Assembly (NCBI RefSeq): GCF_009848495.1
Contig: NZ_WWEP01000012.1
Coordinates: forward strand, 1-64,000
Origin: Flavobacterium sp. MK4S-17
GTDB lineage: Bacteria > Bacteroidota > Bacteroidia > Flavobacteriales > Flavobacteriaceae
Direction of reading: 5' to 3'
Length of the DNA stretch: 64,000 bases
In this document: one piece after another, positions 1 through 8,718 of the stretch
How positions within the stretch are numbered: position 1 is the first letter of the stretch
How the letters are laid out: each line of letters begins with the position of its first letter
Notes under the pieces: generated by a model
What the model was told of the DNA's origin: nothing
What the model saw: only the letters and a program-made list of their open reading frames with translations
The model's database searches: none
Program-made: the position numbers and the translations under genes

Positions 1-1
1 T

Positions 2-970
2 ACGGCTGCAACAGCAACAGGGCTTTCAGCAGGTACTTATACCGTAACGGTAACGGATGCCAATGGTTGTGAAGCTACGCAGTCATTTACTATTACAGAG
101 CCTGCTGCTATTCTAATCAGTGCGCAACCTGAAGATGAAACAGTTGCAGCGGGTGGAAATGCATCATTTACAGTAAACGCATCAAATGCTGACAGCTATC
201 AATGGCAGGTAAGTACAAACGGTACTATCTGGAATGATGTTGCTGACGGAGGTACAAACCCTGTTTATTCAGGAGCAACTACAAGTGAGCTTTCGCTTAC
301 CAATGTGCCTTCCAGCTTTAATGATTACCTGTACAGGGTGGTTCTAACCAACAACGGTACATGTACTGTTGAGTCTGAAACTGCATTACTGACTGTAAGC
401 AATAGCCTGCTTGCTGCAGATGATGATTTCAGTACTACAGTAATCAATCAGGGAACCGGAGGCGTAGCGGGTGATGTTACCGGAAACGATCTTATGAATG
501 CCAATCCTGTTAATGATGGTGATATTACTATTACCATTACAGATGACGGAGGCATGACAGGTGTAACAATTGACACCGATGGTAACCTTACAGTTCCGGC
601 TACCGCAACACAAGGAAATTACACTATTGTATATTCAATTTGCGAAATTGGTAATGCTACAAACTGCAGCCAGGCTGAAGTAACTGTTGTTGTATCCCCT
701 CCTCTGTCACGTGAGGACTTTTATAAAGGTGCAGTAACAGTTTACCCTAACCCTGCAACTACAGTTGTGAATATTAAAATTTCAGATATCTCAATGTTCA
801 AAAATGTAACTTTAAGCATTTATGATATTAATGGCAGGAGGGTAAAAGAACAATCTCTTGCAGGTAATTTGGAACAGGTTGATATATCTTCGCTGGAATC
901 AGGCGTATATATATTCAATATATCTTCGGATAAAGGAACTATTACCAAAAAAATTGTAAAGGATAAATAA
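2..970 (+). CDS. T9SS-exported adhesin-like protein, C-terminal part (5' end outside window)
   Basis: The reading frame is open from base 2, so about 322 residues are visible and the N terminus lies upstream. The first residues (TGLSAGTYTVTVTDANGC) match the SprB repeat of flavobacterial gliding adhesins. An Ig-like module follows (QPEDETVAAGG ... SYQWQVS), then a beta-rich domain with a cadherin-like TGNDL segment. From residue about 246 comes a type A T9SS sorting domain, with VYPNP, an IYDINGR strand, an LESGVYIFNI strand and a basic end (KKIVKDK). It is therefore expected to cross the outer membrane by type IX secretion and be surface-bound or released. Ligand unknown. A strong terminator follows directly, so it ends its transcription unit. 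Confidence 0.9.
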   Translation, partial: TAATATGLSAGTYTVTVTDANGCEATQSFTITEPAAILISAQPEDETVAAGGNASFTVNASNADSYQWQVSTNGTIWNDVADGGTNPVYSGATTSELSLTNVPSSFNDYLYRVVLTNNGTCTVESETALLTVSNSLLAADDDFSTTVINQGTGGVAGDVTGNDLMNANPVNDGDITITITDDGGMTGVTIDTDGNLTVPATATQGNYTIVYSICEIGNATNCSQAEVTVVVSPPLSREDFYKGAVTVYPNPATTVVNIKISDISMFKNVTLSIYDINGRRVKEQSLAGNLEQVDISSLESGVYIFNISSDKGTITKKIVKDK

Positions 971-990
971 AAATAAAGCCTTACAATAAA

Positions 991-1016
991 AGCCGCCCTA
1001 ATGGGCGGCTTTTTTA
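991..1016 (+). terminator. Rho-independent terminator after the T9SS adhesin
   Basis: A perfect 8-bp stem AGCCGCCC / GGGCGGCT with a TAAT loop is followed by six T residues. It separates the adhesin gene from the photolyase operon. Confidence 0.93.
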
Positions 1017-1137
1017 TTTAACCAAACTTAAAACATTCAGTTTCAACACTTGTTAAAATAATATTGTTTCTTGTTAAGGATGAAACAAATTATGTTTTGT
1101 TTAATTATTTTTGAAATATATTAAACAAATATTTTGT

Positions 1138-2226
1138 ATGGTGTTTCCTGTTTTATATAATGAAATAGTTGAAAGGATAAAAGCTATTAATCCTGTAGCT
1201 TATGCTGAAACAAGGAATTATACAAATGGAAAAGTTTCCATGCTGTCACCTTATATATCGAGGGGTGTAATAAGTACATCCTATGTTTATAATGTTATAC
1301 GGCAAAATTATACAGCAAAGGAATGTGAGGCTTTTCTAAAGGAATTGCTTTGGCGGGAGTATTTTCAAAGGCTGCTTCAGCATAATAAAAACAGTGACAG
1401 GGAAGCCTTTTATCCCGACACAAACACAAAAAAAGGTATCCCAAATGCAATATTAAAAGCTGCTACAGGCATTGCAGCTATTGATGTTGCCATAAATAAT
1501 TTATACCAATCCGGCTATATGCACAACCATATAAGAATGTACACTTCTTCCCTTTGCCATATGGCGGGTTATAATTTCCACTCTCCCGCCCAATGGATGT
1601 ATTACCAATTACTGGATGGCGATGTTGCAAGCAACTACAGTAGCTGGCAATGGGTTTACGGATTACTGACAGCTAAAAAATATATTGCCAACCAGGAAAA
1701 TATAAACAGGTTTTGCGGCACGGAGCAGCAAAATACCTTTTTGGATAAAACATATGAGGAGCTTGAAGGAATAAGCACTATTACTGAATTTGAAGAAAAC
1801 AGCATCATACAGTTTTATACTATTCTACCTGAAAAAAAAGAGGTAAACTTTAATGAAAAGCCTATAGCAATATATAACTCTTATAATCTTGACCCAATTT
1901 GGCATAAAGATGAAGACATTAACCGAGTACTGCTATTGGAACCTTCCCATTTTTCAATTTATCCTGTAAGTGAAAAGGTTATGGAATTTATACTTCAGCT
2001 TGCAGGCAATATAAATGGGTTGCAGGTTTTTACAGGTGAATATGAGGAATTAAAGCAACAGTTTCCAAACCACAAGTTCATTGCAAAGGAACACCCACTA
2101 TTCAGTTATCCCGGAGCAGAAACAGAATGCAGGGAATGGCTTGCCCCGAAAATTGACAGTCAGTACACTTCCTATTCAAAATATTTTAAGTCAGTTAAAA
2201 ATAATTATGATGAGTACTTCAGGTAA
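1138..2226 (+). CDS. FAD-binding-domain photolyase/cryptochrome-like protein
   Basis: The protein has 363 residues from ATG 1138; an in-frame TTG at 1111 is less likely. It matches the helical FAD domain of DNA photolyases: SPYISRG (about 37-43), ELLWREYFQRLL (about 69-80), YMHNHIRMYTSS (about 127-138) and DGDVASNYSSWQWV (about 160-173). The usual N-terminal antenna-binding Rossmann domain is absent. Instead, about 115 residues after the FAD domain (from LDPIWHKDEDINRVLLLEP onward) look like alternating beta/alpha elements. The likely role is flavin-based light-dependent DNA repair or blue-light sensing; substrate cannot be told from sequence. First gene of a six-gene operon; its last 17 bases overlap the next gene. 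Confidence 0.85.
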   Translation: MVFPVLYNEIVERIKAINPVAYAETRNYTNGKVSMLSPYISRGVISTSYVYNVIRQNYTAKECEAFLKELLWREYFQRLLQHNKNSDREAFYPDTNTKKGIPNAILKAATGIAAIDVAINNLYQSGYMHNHIRMYTSSLCHMAGYNFHSPAQWMYYQLLDGDVASNYSSWQWVYGLLTAKKYIANQENINRFCGTEQQNTFLDKTYEELEGISTITEFEENSIIQFYTILPEKKEVNFNEKPIAIYNSYNLDPIWHKDEDINRVLLLEPSHFSIYPVSEKVMEFILQLAGNINGLQVFTGEYEELKQQFPNHKFIAKEHPLFSYPGAETECREWLAPKIDSQYTSYSKYFKSVKNNYDEYFR

Positions 2227-2911
2227 TATTTACGTAATTGCAGGTGCCAGCAGCGGTATTGGTTTGGAGCTTGCAAAAAAACTTATAGGCAATAATATTG
2301 TTTATGGCATCAGCAGGACACCCGGCGCGTTAAAAGGCAATGAAAATTACAGGCATATCAGGCATGATTTTTTAAGTGATGCACCATTGCCGGATATAGC
2401 CGAAAATGTAAAAGGACTTGCCTATTGCCCCGGAAGCATTACCTTAAAATCTGTAGAGCGCCTGTCTGCCGCAGATGTTGAAAGGGATTTACATATAAAC
2501 GCAAAAGGAGCGCTTACATTTATAAAAAAATACCTCGGCAATGTAAGAAGTAACAATAATGGCACTATACTTTTATTTAGCAGTGTGGCTGTACAGGCAG
2601 GGCTGCCCTACCATGCCAGTATTGCAATGGCAAAAGGTGCGGTGGAAGGGTTAACGCGTTCGCTGGCTGCAGAACTGGCACCCGGCATATCTGTAAATGC
2701 CATTGCGCCATCATTAACAAATACACCACTTGCAGCACAATTGCTAAACAGTGATGCAAAAAAAGAAGCCAACAAGCTGAGGCATCCTTTAAAATCTATA
2801 GGCTCAGCAGAGGAAATAGCATCATTTGCACATTACCTGATTACACAGCCTACATGGGCTACAGGCCAGGTTTTTGGGCTAAATGGCGGTTTAGGGACTA
2901 TAATAAAATAA
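2210..2911 (+). CDS. SDR-family protein lacking the catalytic tyrosine
   Basis: About 233 residues. The start is taken at ATG 2210 (MSTSGNIYVIAGASSGIG); an adjacent ATG at 2207 is possible. The glycine-rich nucleotide motif GASSGIG is intact, as are the SDR active-site serine strand (LLFSSVAV) and the NAIAPS segment. The YxxxK motif is not: the aligned stretch reads HASIAMAKGAVEG, so the Lys is present but the Tyr position is Ile. Classical SDR catalysis by Tyr is therefore doubtful; it may bind NAD(P) or act on an unusual substrate. It overlaps the photolyase gene upstream and is followed after 2 bases by another SDR gene, so translational coupling is likely. Confidence 0.85.
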   Translation: MSTSGNIYVIAGASSGIGLELAKKLIGNNIVYGISRTPGALKGNENYRHIRHDFLSDAPLPDIAENVKGLAYCPGSITLKSVERLSAADVERDLHINAKGALTFIKKYLGNVRSNNNGTILLFSSVAVQAGLPYHASIAMAKGAVEGLTRSLAAELAPGISVNAIAPSLTNTPLAAQLLNSDAKKEANKLRHPLKSIGSAEEIASFAHYLITQPTWATGQVFGLNGGLGTIIK

Positions 2912-2913
2912 TT

Positions 2914-4341
2914 ATGAAAATATTGCTTACAGGGGCTACCGGATATATTGCCCAACGCTTACTGCCTGTACTCCTGGAAAAGGGGCATGAGGTGGTATGT
3001 GTAGTGCGCGATGCAAAGCGCTTTAACAGGAATAAGTTTGAAAATAAGAACCTGATAAGCATTATTGAGGCCGACCTTTTGGAAAGGGACAGCCTTAATT
3101 CCTTTCCTCAAAATATAGATGCTGCTTATTACCTGGTACACTCTATGAGTTCTAACGGTAAGTTTAGCAGACTTGAGGAAAAATCAGCACGCAATTTTGT
3201 TGGGGCGATTAATTCAACTTCTGCAAAACAGATAATTTATTTAAGTGGCATTATTAATGATAAAGAGCTTTCAGAACATTTATCGTCAAGAAAAAATGTA
3301 GAAGAAATACTGGGCAGCAGCAATGTGCCATTAACAACTTTAAGGGCAGGTATTATAGTAGGTTCCGGCAGTGCCTCATTTGAAATAATAAGGGATTTGG
3401 TAGAAAAACTCCCTGTAATGGTTGCCCCAAAATGGCTGCATACCAAATGCCAGCCCATAGCCATACGCAATGTTATAGAATTTTTATCAGGTGTATTGCA
3501 TGTAGAGGAAACCTACAACAGGCATTTTGATATTTACGGCCCTGACATATTAACCTATAAGCAGATGCTTTTGCAATTTGCCGAAGTGCGCAAACTTAAA
3601 AGGCGTATAATAACAGTACCTGTTATGTCGCCCAGGCTTTCCTCCTACTGGCTTTATTTTGTAACCTCAACATCCTATTCGCTGGCAAAAAACCTGGTAA
3701 ACAGCATGAAGATTGATGTGGTTGCAAACCAAAATGATTTGCAGGAAAAATTGGGTATAAAACTGATACCGTATAAAGAAGCCATAAAAATTGCATTTGA
3801 TAAAATTGAGCAAAACCTTGTTTTATCAAGCTGGAAAGATGCCTTTGGAAAAAGCAGGTTATATAAAAGCCTTTCAAAGCACATAAAAGTACCGGAATAT
3901 GGCGTTTTTGTTGACAGGAAAACAGCTAAAACCAATAACCCCGAAGTAGCTACCGACAGGATTTTTGCCATAGGTGGCGAAGCCGGCTGGTATTATGCCG
4001 ACTGGCTGTGGAGTTTCCGGGGGTTTCTTGATAAATTATTTGGCGGAGTGGGGCTTAAAAGAGGACGCAAGAACAGGGCATTGATTTCAGCAGGCGAATC
4101 GCTGGATTTTTGGCGTGTATTATATGCTAACCGCGAAGAAAAAAGGCTTTTACTATATGCGGAAATGAAGCTGCCGGGAGAAGCATGGCTGGAATTCAGT
4201 GTAAAAAACGGCATTGTTACACAAACAGCCACCTTCCGCCCATTAGGGCTGGCCGGCAGGCTTTACTGGTATGCAGTACTACCCTTTCATTATTTTATTT
4301 TTAACGGCATGATTAATAAAATTACAGAGAAAAATGAATAG
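2914..4341 (+). CDS. Extended/atypical SDR protein with C-terminal DUF2867
   Basis: 475 residues from ATG 2914 (MKILLTGATGYIAQRLLP). The N-terminal half is an atypical SDR/NmrA-like Rossmann domain with the dinucleotide motif TGATGYIA, an acidic strand (IIEADLLERDS), YLVHSM and YLSGI. The C-terminal part (from about residue 330, with GGEAGWYYADWLWSFRG and FWRVLYAN) matches the DUF2867 region found in YbjT-like proteins. Likely an NAD(P)-dependent oxidoreductase of unknown substrate. It sits between the first SDR and a DUF2805 gene, overlapping the latter by 8 bases. Confidence 0.88.
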   Translation: MKILLTGATGYIAQRLLPVLLEKGHEVVCVVRDAKRFNRNKFENKNLISIIEADLLERDSLNSFPQNIDAAYYLVHSMSSNGKFSRLEEKSARNFVGAINSTSAKQIIYLSGIINDKELSEHLSSRKNVEEILGSSNVPLTTLRAGIIVGSGSASFEIIRDLVEKLPVMVAPKWLHTKCQPIAIRNVIEFLSGVLHVEETYNRHFDIYGPDILTYKQMLLQFAEVRKLKRRIITVPVMSPRLSSYWLYFVTSTSYSLAKNLVNSMKIDVVANQNDLQEKLGIKLIPYKEAIKIAFDKIEQNLVLSSWKDAFGKSRLYKSLSKHIKVPEYGVFVDRKTAKTNNPEVATDRIFAIGGEAGWYYADWLWSFRGFLDKLFGGVGLKRGRKNRALISAGESLDFWRVLYANREEKRLLLYAEMKLPGEAWLEFSVKNGIVTQTATFRPLGLAGRLYWYAVLPFHYFIFNGMINKITEKNE

Positions 4342-4612
4342 CAATTTTTCTGCGGAAGATAAAGACAGGATTATTGAAATGGCATGGGAGGACCGTACTC
4401 CCTTTGAAGCTATTAAATACCAGTTTGGATTGCAGGAAGATGAAGTGAGGGCTTTTATGAAATCAGAGCTTAAATTCAGCAGTTACAAACTTTGGCGCAA
4501 GCGGGTTGAAAACTGCAGGACTAAGCATGCAGCCAAACGCAACAGCAGTATTTCACGCTTTAAATGCAGCAGGCAAAAAAATATAACCGGAAATAAAATT
4601 TCCAAACGCTGA
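4334..4612 (+). CDS. DUF2805 / TIGR03643 family protein
   Basis: A 92-residue basic protein. The N-terminal core ([45 protein letters not shown]) matches the DUF2805/TIGR03643 family, which looks like a small helix-turn-helix-type fold. The C-terminal tail is rich in Arg, Lys and Asn. No function is established. Members are often found beside DUF2256 and cryptochrome genes, as here. The start overlaps the SDR gene by 8 bases, and only 4 bases separate it from the DUF2256 gene. Confidence 0.85.
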   Translation: MNSNFSAEDKDRIIEMAWEDRTPFEAIKYQFGLQEDEVRAFMKSELKFSSYKLWRKRVENCRTKHAAKRNSSISRFKCSRQKNITGNKISKR

Positions 4613-4616
4613 AAGT

Positions 4617-4760
4617 ATGAAAAAGCAACATCTCCCTGTAAAAATATGTACTGTTTGCAACAGGCCTTTTGCGTGGAGAAAAAAATGGAGTAAAAGCTGG
4701 AATGAGGTAAAATACTGCAGTGAGCGTTGCAGGAACAATAAAAATGAAAAAAGTATATAA
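4617..4760 (+). CDS. DUF2256 family four-cysteine mini-protein
   Basis: A 47-residue protein starting [20 protein letters not shown] and ending in [14 protein letters not shown]. It has two CxxC/CxxxC knuckles (CTVC at 11-14 and CSERC at 34-38) and the W-rich middle (WRKKWSKSW) typical of DUF2256. The cysteines would suit Zn or another metal. It is too short for most gene callers. It overlaps the start of the downstream FeS photolyase by 17 bases, which implies coupled translation. Confidence 0.88.
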   Translation: MKKQHLPVKICTVCNRPFAWRKKWSKSWNEVKYCSERCRNNKNEKSI

Positions 4761-6282
4761 TACATTACGCCTTATACTGGGCGACCAGCTTAATATAAAT
4801 CATTCCTGGTTCAGTAAACAGGATGATTCAGTATTGTATGCTCTTATGGAAGTACGTACTGAAACCGACTATGCCTGGCATCATATTCAAAAAGTTACTG
4901 CCTTTTTTGCAGCCATGGAAAATTTTTATACTGAATTGAAAGCTGCAGGCCATGCAGTAACTTATTTAAAGCTTGACGATAAAAATAATGAACAGGATTT
5001 TGGTAAAAACTGTAGCATGCTTATCAGTAAGTACAGTATAAAAAACTTTGAATATCAGCTTCCTGATGAGTACAGGCTGGATGCTGCATTATATGATTAC
5101 TGCAATAAGCTAAAAATACAATATTCGGTTACAGATTCTGAACACTTTTTTACGAAAAGGGATGATTTAAAAAAATTCTTCTCAGGTAAAAAATCCATAA
5201 TAATGGAGAACTTTTACAGGGAGATGCGGCGCAGGCATAACATAATGGTTGAAAATGGAAAACCGGAAGGCGGGCAATGGAATTATGATTCGGAAAACAG
5301 GAAGAAGCTACCAAAAAACCACAAGCCGCTACCGCCTTACTTATTATCTAATAACGTAAGCACTCAGTATAAAAGGATAGAAAAAGCAGCTATTAAAACC
5401 ATAGGTGAAATTGAACCTGAAAACCTGCTATGGCCTGTAAGCAGAAAACAATCGCTAAAGCTGCTGGATTATTTTACAGAAAACTGCCTGCCGCTTTTTG
5501 GTACCTTCCAGGACAGTATGCACACTTCAGAATGGTCATTATACCACTCCAGGCTTTCCTTCTCCCTTAATACAAAAATGATTTCGCCCCTTGAGGTTAT
5601 TGATGCAGCCTTAAAAGCGTGGAAAAAAGACCGAAAAAATATTTCACTTAACCAGATTGAAGGGTTTGTAAGGCAGATTTTAGGCTGGCGCGAATTTATG
5701 CGCGGAATTTACTGGATGAACATGCCTGAATTTGAAAATAATAATTTTCTTAATCATAGAAGGCAGCTTCCAGAATGGTACTGGACCGGCAATACTAAAA
5801 TGAACTGCCTGAAACACTGTATAAATCAATCATTAAAACATGCCTATGCCCATCATATACAAAGGCTTATGATTACCGGTAATTTTGCGCTGCTGGCAGG
5901 TATTCACCCTAAATATACCGATGAGTGGTACCTTGGTATTTATATTGACGCTATCCAATGGGTTGAACTGCCCAATACAAGAGGCATGAGCCAGTATGCA
6001 GATGGCGGTATTACAGCAACCAAACCGTATACAGGCAGTGCCAATTACATTAGCAAAATGAGCAATTACTGTGATGACTGCTATTATGACAAAAACAAAA
6101 AAACAGAAGACAAAGCATGCCCTTTCAACAGCCTTTACTGGAACTTTCATGACAGGCACAGGGAGAAACTTAAGGACAACCCGCGCTTAGGGATGGTGTA
6201 CAGGCTATGGGATAAAATAAAAAATAAAGCTGATATACTGAATAAAGCAGATTATTATCTTAATAACCTGAATAATTTATAA
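4744..6282 (+). CDS. FeS-type bacterial cryptochrome / (6-4) photolyase
   Basis: 512 residues from ATG 4744 ([17 protein letters not shown]). It begins with the deoxyribodipyrimidine photolyase-related alpha/beta antenna domain ([27 protein letters not shown]), followed by the FAD domain ([18 protein letters not shown]). Four cysteines at about 355, 443, 446 and 459 have spacings 88, 3 and 13, identical to the [4Fe-4S] ligands of Agrobacterium PhrB as I recall them (350, 438, 441, 454). It should therefore bind FAD and a 4Fe-4S cluster and repair (6-4) photoproducts in light, though a signalling role is not excluded. Last gene of the operon; 83 bases separate it from the next gene, which has its own promoter-like box. 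Confidence 0.93.
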   Translation: MKKVYNTLRLILGDQLNINHSWFSKQDDSVLYALMEVRTETDYAWHHIQKVTAFFAAMENFYTELKAAGHAVTYLKLDDKNNEQDFGKNCSMLISKYSIKNFEYQLPDEYRLDAALYDYCNKLKIQYSVTDSEHFFTKRDDLKKFFSGKKSIIMENFYREMRRRHNIMVENGKPEGGQWNYDSENRKKLPKNHKPLPPYLLSNNVSTQYKRIEKAAIKTIGEIEPENLLWPVSRKQSLKLLDYFTENCLPLFGTFQDSMHTSEWSLYHSRLSFSLNTKMISPLEVIDAALKAWKKDRKNISLNQIEGFVRQILGWREFMRGIYWMNMPEFENNNFLNHRRQLPEWYWTGNTKMNCLKHCINQSLKHAYAHHIQRLMITGNFALLAGIHPKYTDEWYLGIYIDAIQWVELPNTRGMSQYADGGITATKPYTGSANYISKMSNYCDDCYYDKNKKTEDKACPFNSLYWNFHDRHREKLKDNPRLGMVYRLWDKIKNKADILNKADYYLNNLNNL

Positions 6283-6342
6283 TAGTTCGATGAACAAAAG
6301 TTAAAAAATATTATTTCATTTTAAATTTAAAAGTATTACTAT

Positions 6343-6350
6343 TATTTTTG
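6343..6350 (+). promoter_or_regulatory. -7 promoter box (TATTTTTG) for the TetR/T1SS operon
   Basis: A perfect match to the Bacteroidota -7 consensus TAnnTTTG, 15 bases before the chosen ATG at 6366. No clear TTG -33 element is seen. The leader would be very short. Confidence 0.6.
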
Positions 6351-6365
6351 TCAGCAAATGTTTTA

Positions 6366-7040
6366 ATGATGAGAGTAATATTGTCTAATGTAAAATTAAG
6401 GATAAACGAAAATATTTACTTAAAAGATCCTGAAACCACCCCATTAGGCAGGAAAATTTTAAGCCAAAGTATTTTGCTTATTGACGAGGTAGGTTTTGAA
6501 GCCTTTACTTTTAAGAAACTGGGACAAAAAATACAAAGCAATGAAAGTTCTATTTACAGGTATTTTGAAAATAAGCATAAGCTTTTAATCTACCTCACCT
6601 CATGGTACTGGAGCTGGATGGAATACCGGCTGGTTTTTGAAACTGCCAACCTTGTAAATCCGCATGACAGGCTAAAAAAAACCATAACTTTATTTACCGA
6701 GGAAATTAAAGACGATATAACCACCGAGCACATAAATGAGTCAGTTTTACAAAGGATTATAATAACCGATTTTACAAAAACCTTTTTAACTAAAGAGGTG
6801 GATGAAGAAAACAAGAATGGCTTTTTCCAGATATATAAACGGGTTATTTTACGTATTTCAGGCATTATTAAGGAAGTAAATCCTGACTATCCTTATCCTG
6901 AAAGTTTATCAAGTAATATTGTGGAAGGTTCGCTTCACCAGCATTTTTTAGGGCAGCACATTCAAACAATAACAAATTGTAATAACTCCGTTTCACCTGC
7001 AGATTTTTATATAGATATGGTGTGCAAAATTTTAAAATAA
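6366..7040 (+). CDS. TetR/AcrR-family transcriptional regulator
   Basis: 224 residues from ATG 6366 (ATG 6369 equally possible); an in-frame TTG at 6348 lies inside the promoter box. The N-terminal helix-turn-helix is clear: ILLIDEVGFEAFTFKKLGQ then SNESSIYRYFENKHKLLIYL, the TetR recognition-helix pattern. The rest is a helical ligand-binding domain of no recognised subtype. It is followed after 4 bases by an ABC/HlyD/TolC export operon and probably controls it together with itself. Confidence 0.88.
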   Translation: MMRVILSNVKLRINENIYLKDPETTPLGRKILSQSILLIDEVGFEAFTFKKLGQKIQSNESSIYRYFENKHKLLIYLTSWYWSWMEYRLVFETANLVNPHDRLKKTITLFTEEIKDDITTEHINESVLQRIIITDFTKTFLTKEVDEENKNGFFQIYKRVILRISGIIKEVNPDYPYPESLSSNIVEGSLHQHFLGQHIQTITNCNNSVSPADFYIDMVCKILK

Positions 7041-7044
7041 CAGT

Positions 7045-8718
7045 ATGACTCCGCTAAAACGATTTTATAACTTACTTAAGCTTGATAAAAAGGATGTATA
7101 TCAAATTTTTATATATGCAGCTTTTTCAGGGCTTATAAGCCTTTCATTACCTTTAGGCATACAGGCTATAGTAAACTTTATACAAAGTGGGCAGGCAAGT
7201 GTATCCTGGATTGTACTTATAGTAATTGTAACACTGGGTGTAGCCCTTGTTGGCATATTAACCCTTATGCAGTTAAGGATAACCGAAAACCTCCAGCAAA
7301 AAATATTTATCCGCTCCTCATTCGAATTTGCATACAGGCTGCCCAAAATAACGTTTAACGCACTGTATGATAAATATCCTCCTGAAGTTGCCAACCGCTT
7401 TTTTGATACCCTTACCATACAAAAAGGTACATCAAAGCTTTTGCTGGATTTTACAACAGCACTTTTGCAGGTAAGCCTCGGCCTTGTACTGCTTTCACTT
7501 TATCACCCCTTCTTTATAATATTTGGTGTGCTGCTTGTTATTATACTATATATTATTTTTAAATTTTCATTTCAGGAGGGCTTAAATACCAGCCTTAAGG
7601 AATCAACATTTAAATATAAGGTTGCTTACTGGCTGCAGGAAATAGCACGAAATAAAACAAGCTTTAACAGGGAAAAAAGCTTTGATTATGCCCTTACTAA
7701 AAATGACCAGCTTGTAAACAATTATGTTTCCTTCAGGGAAAAACATTTCAATATAATTAAAAGGCAGTTTTCGCAGCTCATACTGTATAAAGTTTTTATA
7801 ACTGCGGGGCTTTTATCTGTAGGCGGATTTTTGGTACTCAGCGAAAAAATGAATATAGGCCAGTTTGTAGCTGCCGAGATTATAATATTATTAGTTATAA
7901 ACTCTGTTGAAAAATTAATAATAGGATTAGAGACACTATATGACGTACTGACTGCTGTTGAAAAAATTGGTAATGTTACCGATATGGAGATTGATGAAAA
8001 CAAAAAGAAATTAAAAGATAAGGCTCCTGAAAAAAACATAACTATTGAAACAGAAGACATGAGTTACAGGTATCCGGATAACGATACCGATATTATTAAG
8101 AAAATAAATTTAAAAATTACACCCGGCGAAAAGGTATTCATTACAGGGATAAATAATTCCGGGAAAACTACTTTAGTGCGCCTGTTTTCGGGTTTCCTGT
8201 CCCCCACTTCCGGCACTTTGTATATTAATGATAATATAATGAAAAGGGCCGAAAGGGAATACTATAAAAATTTTATGGGCATAGTAATGCAGGAAGACAC
8301 GCCGTTTGAAGGTACATTATGGGAAAACCTTACCTTTAATAATCCTTATGTAAATGGTGAGGACGTAAAATGGGCACTTAATGCAGTTGGCTTAACCAAT
8401 ACTGTAAAAAGGCTGCCGCAGGGGCTTGATACCCCGGTAAATCCTGACGGAAGGCAGTTAACAAGGTCGGTTGTGCAAAAAATAATGATTGCAAGAGCTA
8501 TAGTAAGCCGCCCAAAGGTTTTGATTCTTGAAGAACCTACAATAAGCATGGATACAGAGTCAGCACGAAAAATAATAGATTTTCTTGTAAGTGCCGAAAA
8601 CAACTGGACAATTATTGTATCATCTGTTGATGACAACTGGAAAAAAGCCTGCAACAGGCAAATTGAAATGGATAATGGTGAAATTAGTAACGATATAAAA
8701 ATAACCGGCAATGCTTAA
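7045..8718 (+). CDS. Peptidase-less type I secretion ABC protein with degenerate nucleotide-binding motifs
   Basis: 557 residues: a six-helix ABC transmembrane domain (about 20-300) followed by a nucleotide-binding domain. Walker A is GINNSGKT (368-375) and the Q-loop Gln is at about 416. The ABC signature, expected as LSGGQ, reads LTRSV (about 472-476). Walker B is VLILEE, and the H-loop histidine is replaced (IIVSSVDDNW). ATP binding is likely, but hydrolysis may be weak or asymmetric. No N-terminal C39 peptidase domain, unlike bacteriocin exporters. With the HlyD and TolC genes downstream it would form a type I secretion or efflux complex; substrate unknown. Confidence 0.87.
   Translation: MTPLKRFYNLLKLDKKDVYQIFIYAAFSGLISLSLPLGIQAIVNFIQSGQASVSWIVLIVIVTLGVALVGILTLMQLRITENLQQKIFIRSSFEFAYRLPKITFNALYDKYPPEVANRFFDTLTIQKGTSKLLLDFTTALLQVSLGLVLLSLYHPFFIIFGVLLVIILYIIFKFSFQEGLNTSLKESTFKYKVAYWLQEIARNKTSFNREKSFDYALTKNDQLVNNYVSFREKHFNIIKRQFSQLILYKVFITAGLLSVGGFLVLSEKMNIGQFVAAEIIILLVINSVEKLIIGLETLYDVLTAVEKIGNVTDMEIDENKKKLKDKAPEKNITIETEDMSYRYPDNDTDIIKKINLKITPGEKVFITGINNSGKTTLVRLFSGFLSPTSGTLYINDNIMKRAEREYYKNFMGIVMQEDTPFEGTLWENLTFNNPYVNGEDVKWALNAVGLTNTVKRLPQGLDTPVNPDGRQLTRSVVQKIMIARAIVSRPKVLILEEPTISMDTESARKIIDFLVSAENNWTIIVSSVDDNWKKACNRQIEMDNGEISNDIKITGNA

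Noticed and set aside
1111..1137. Upstream TTG start for the photolyase-like protein
   Set aside because: It adds nine residues without family support; ATG 1138 is the better start.
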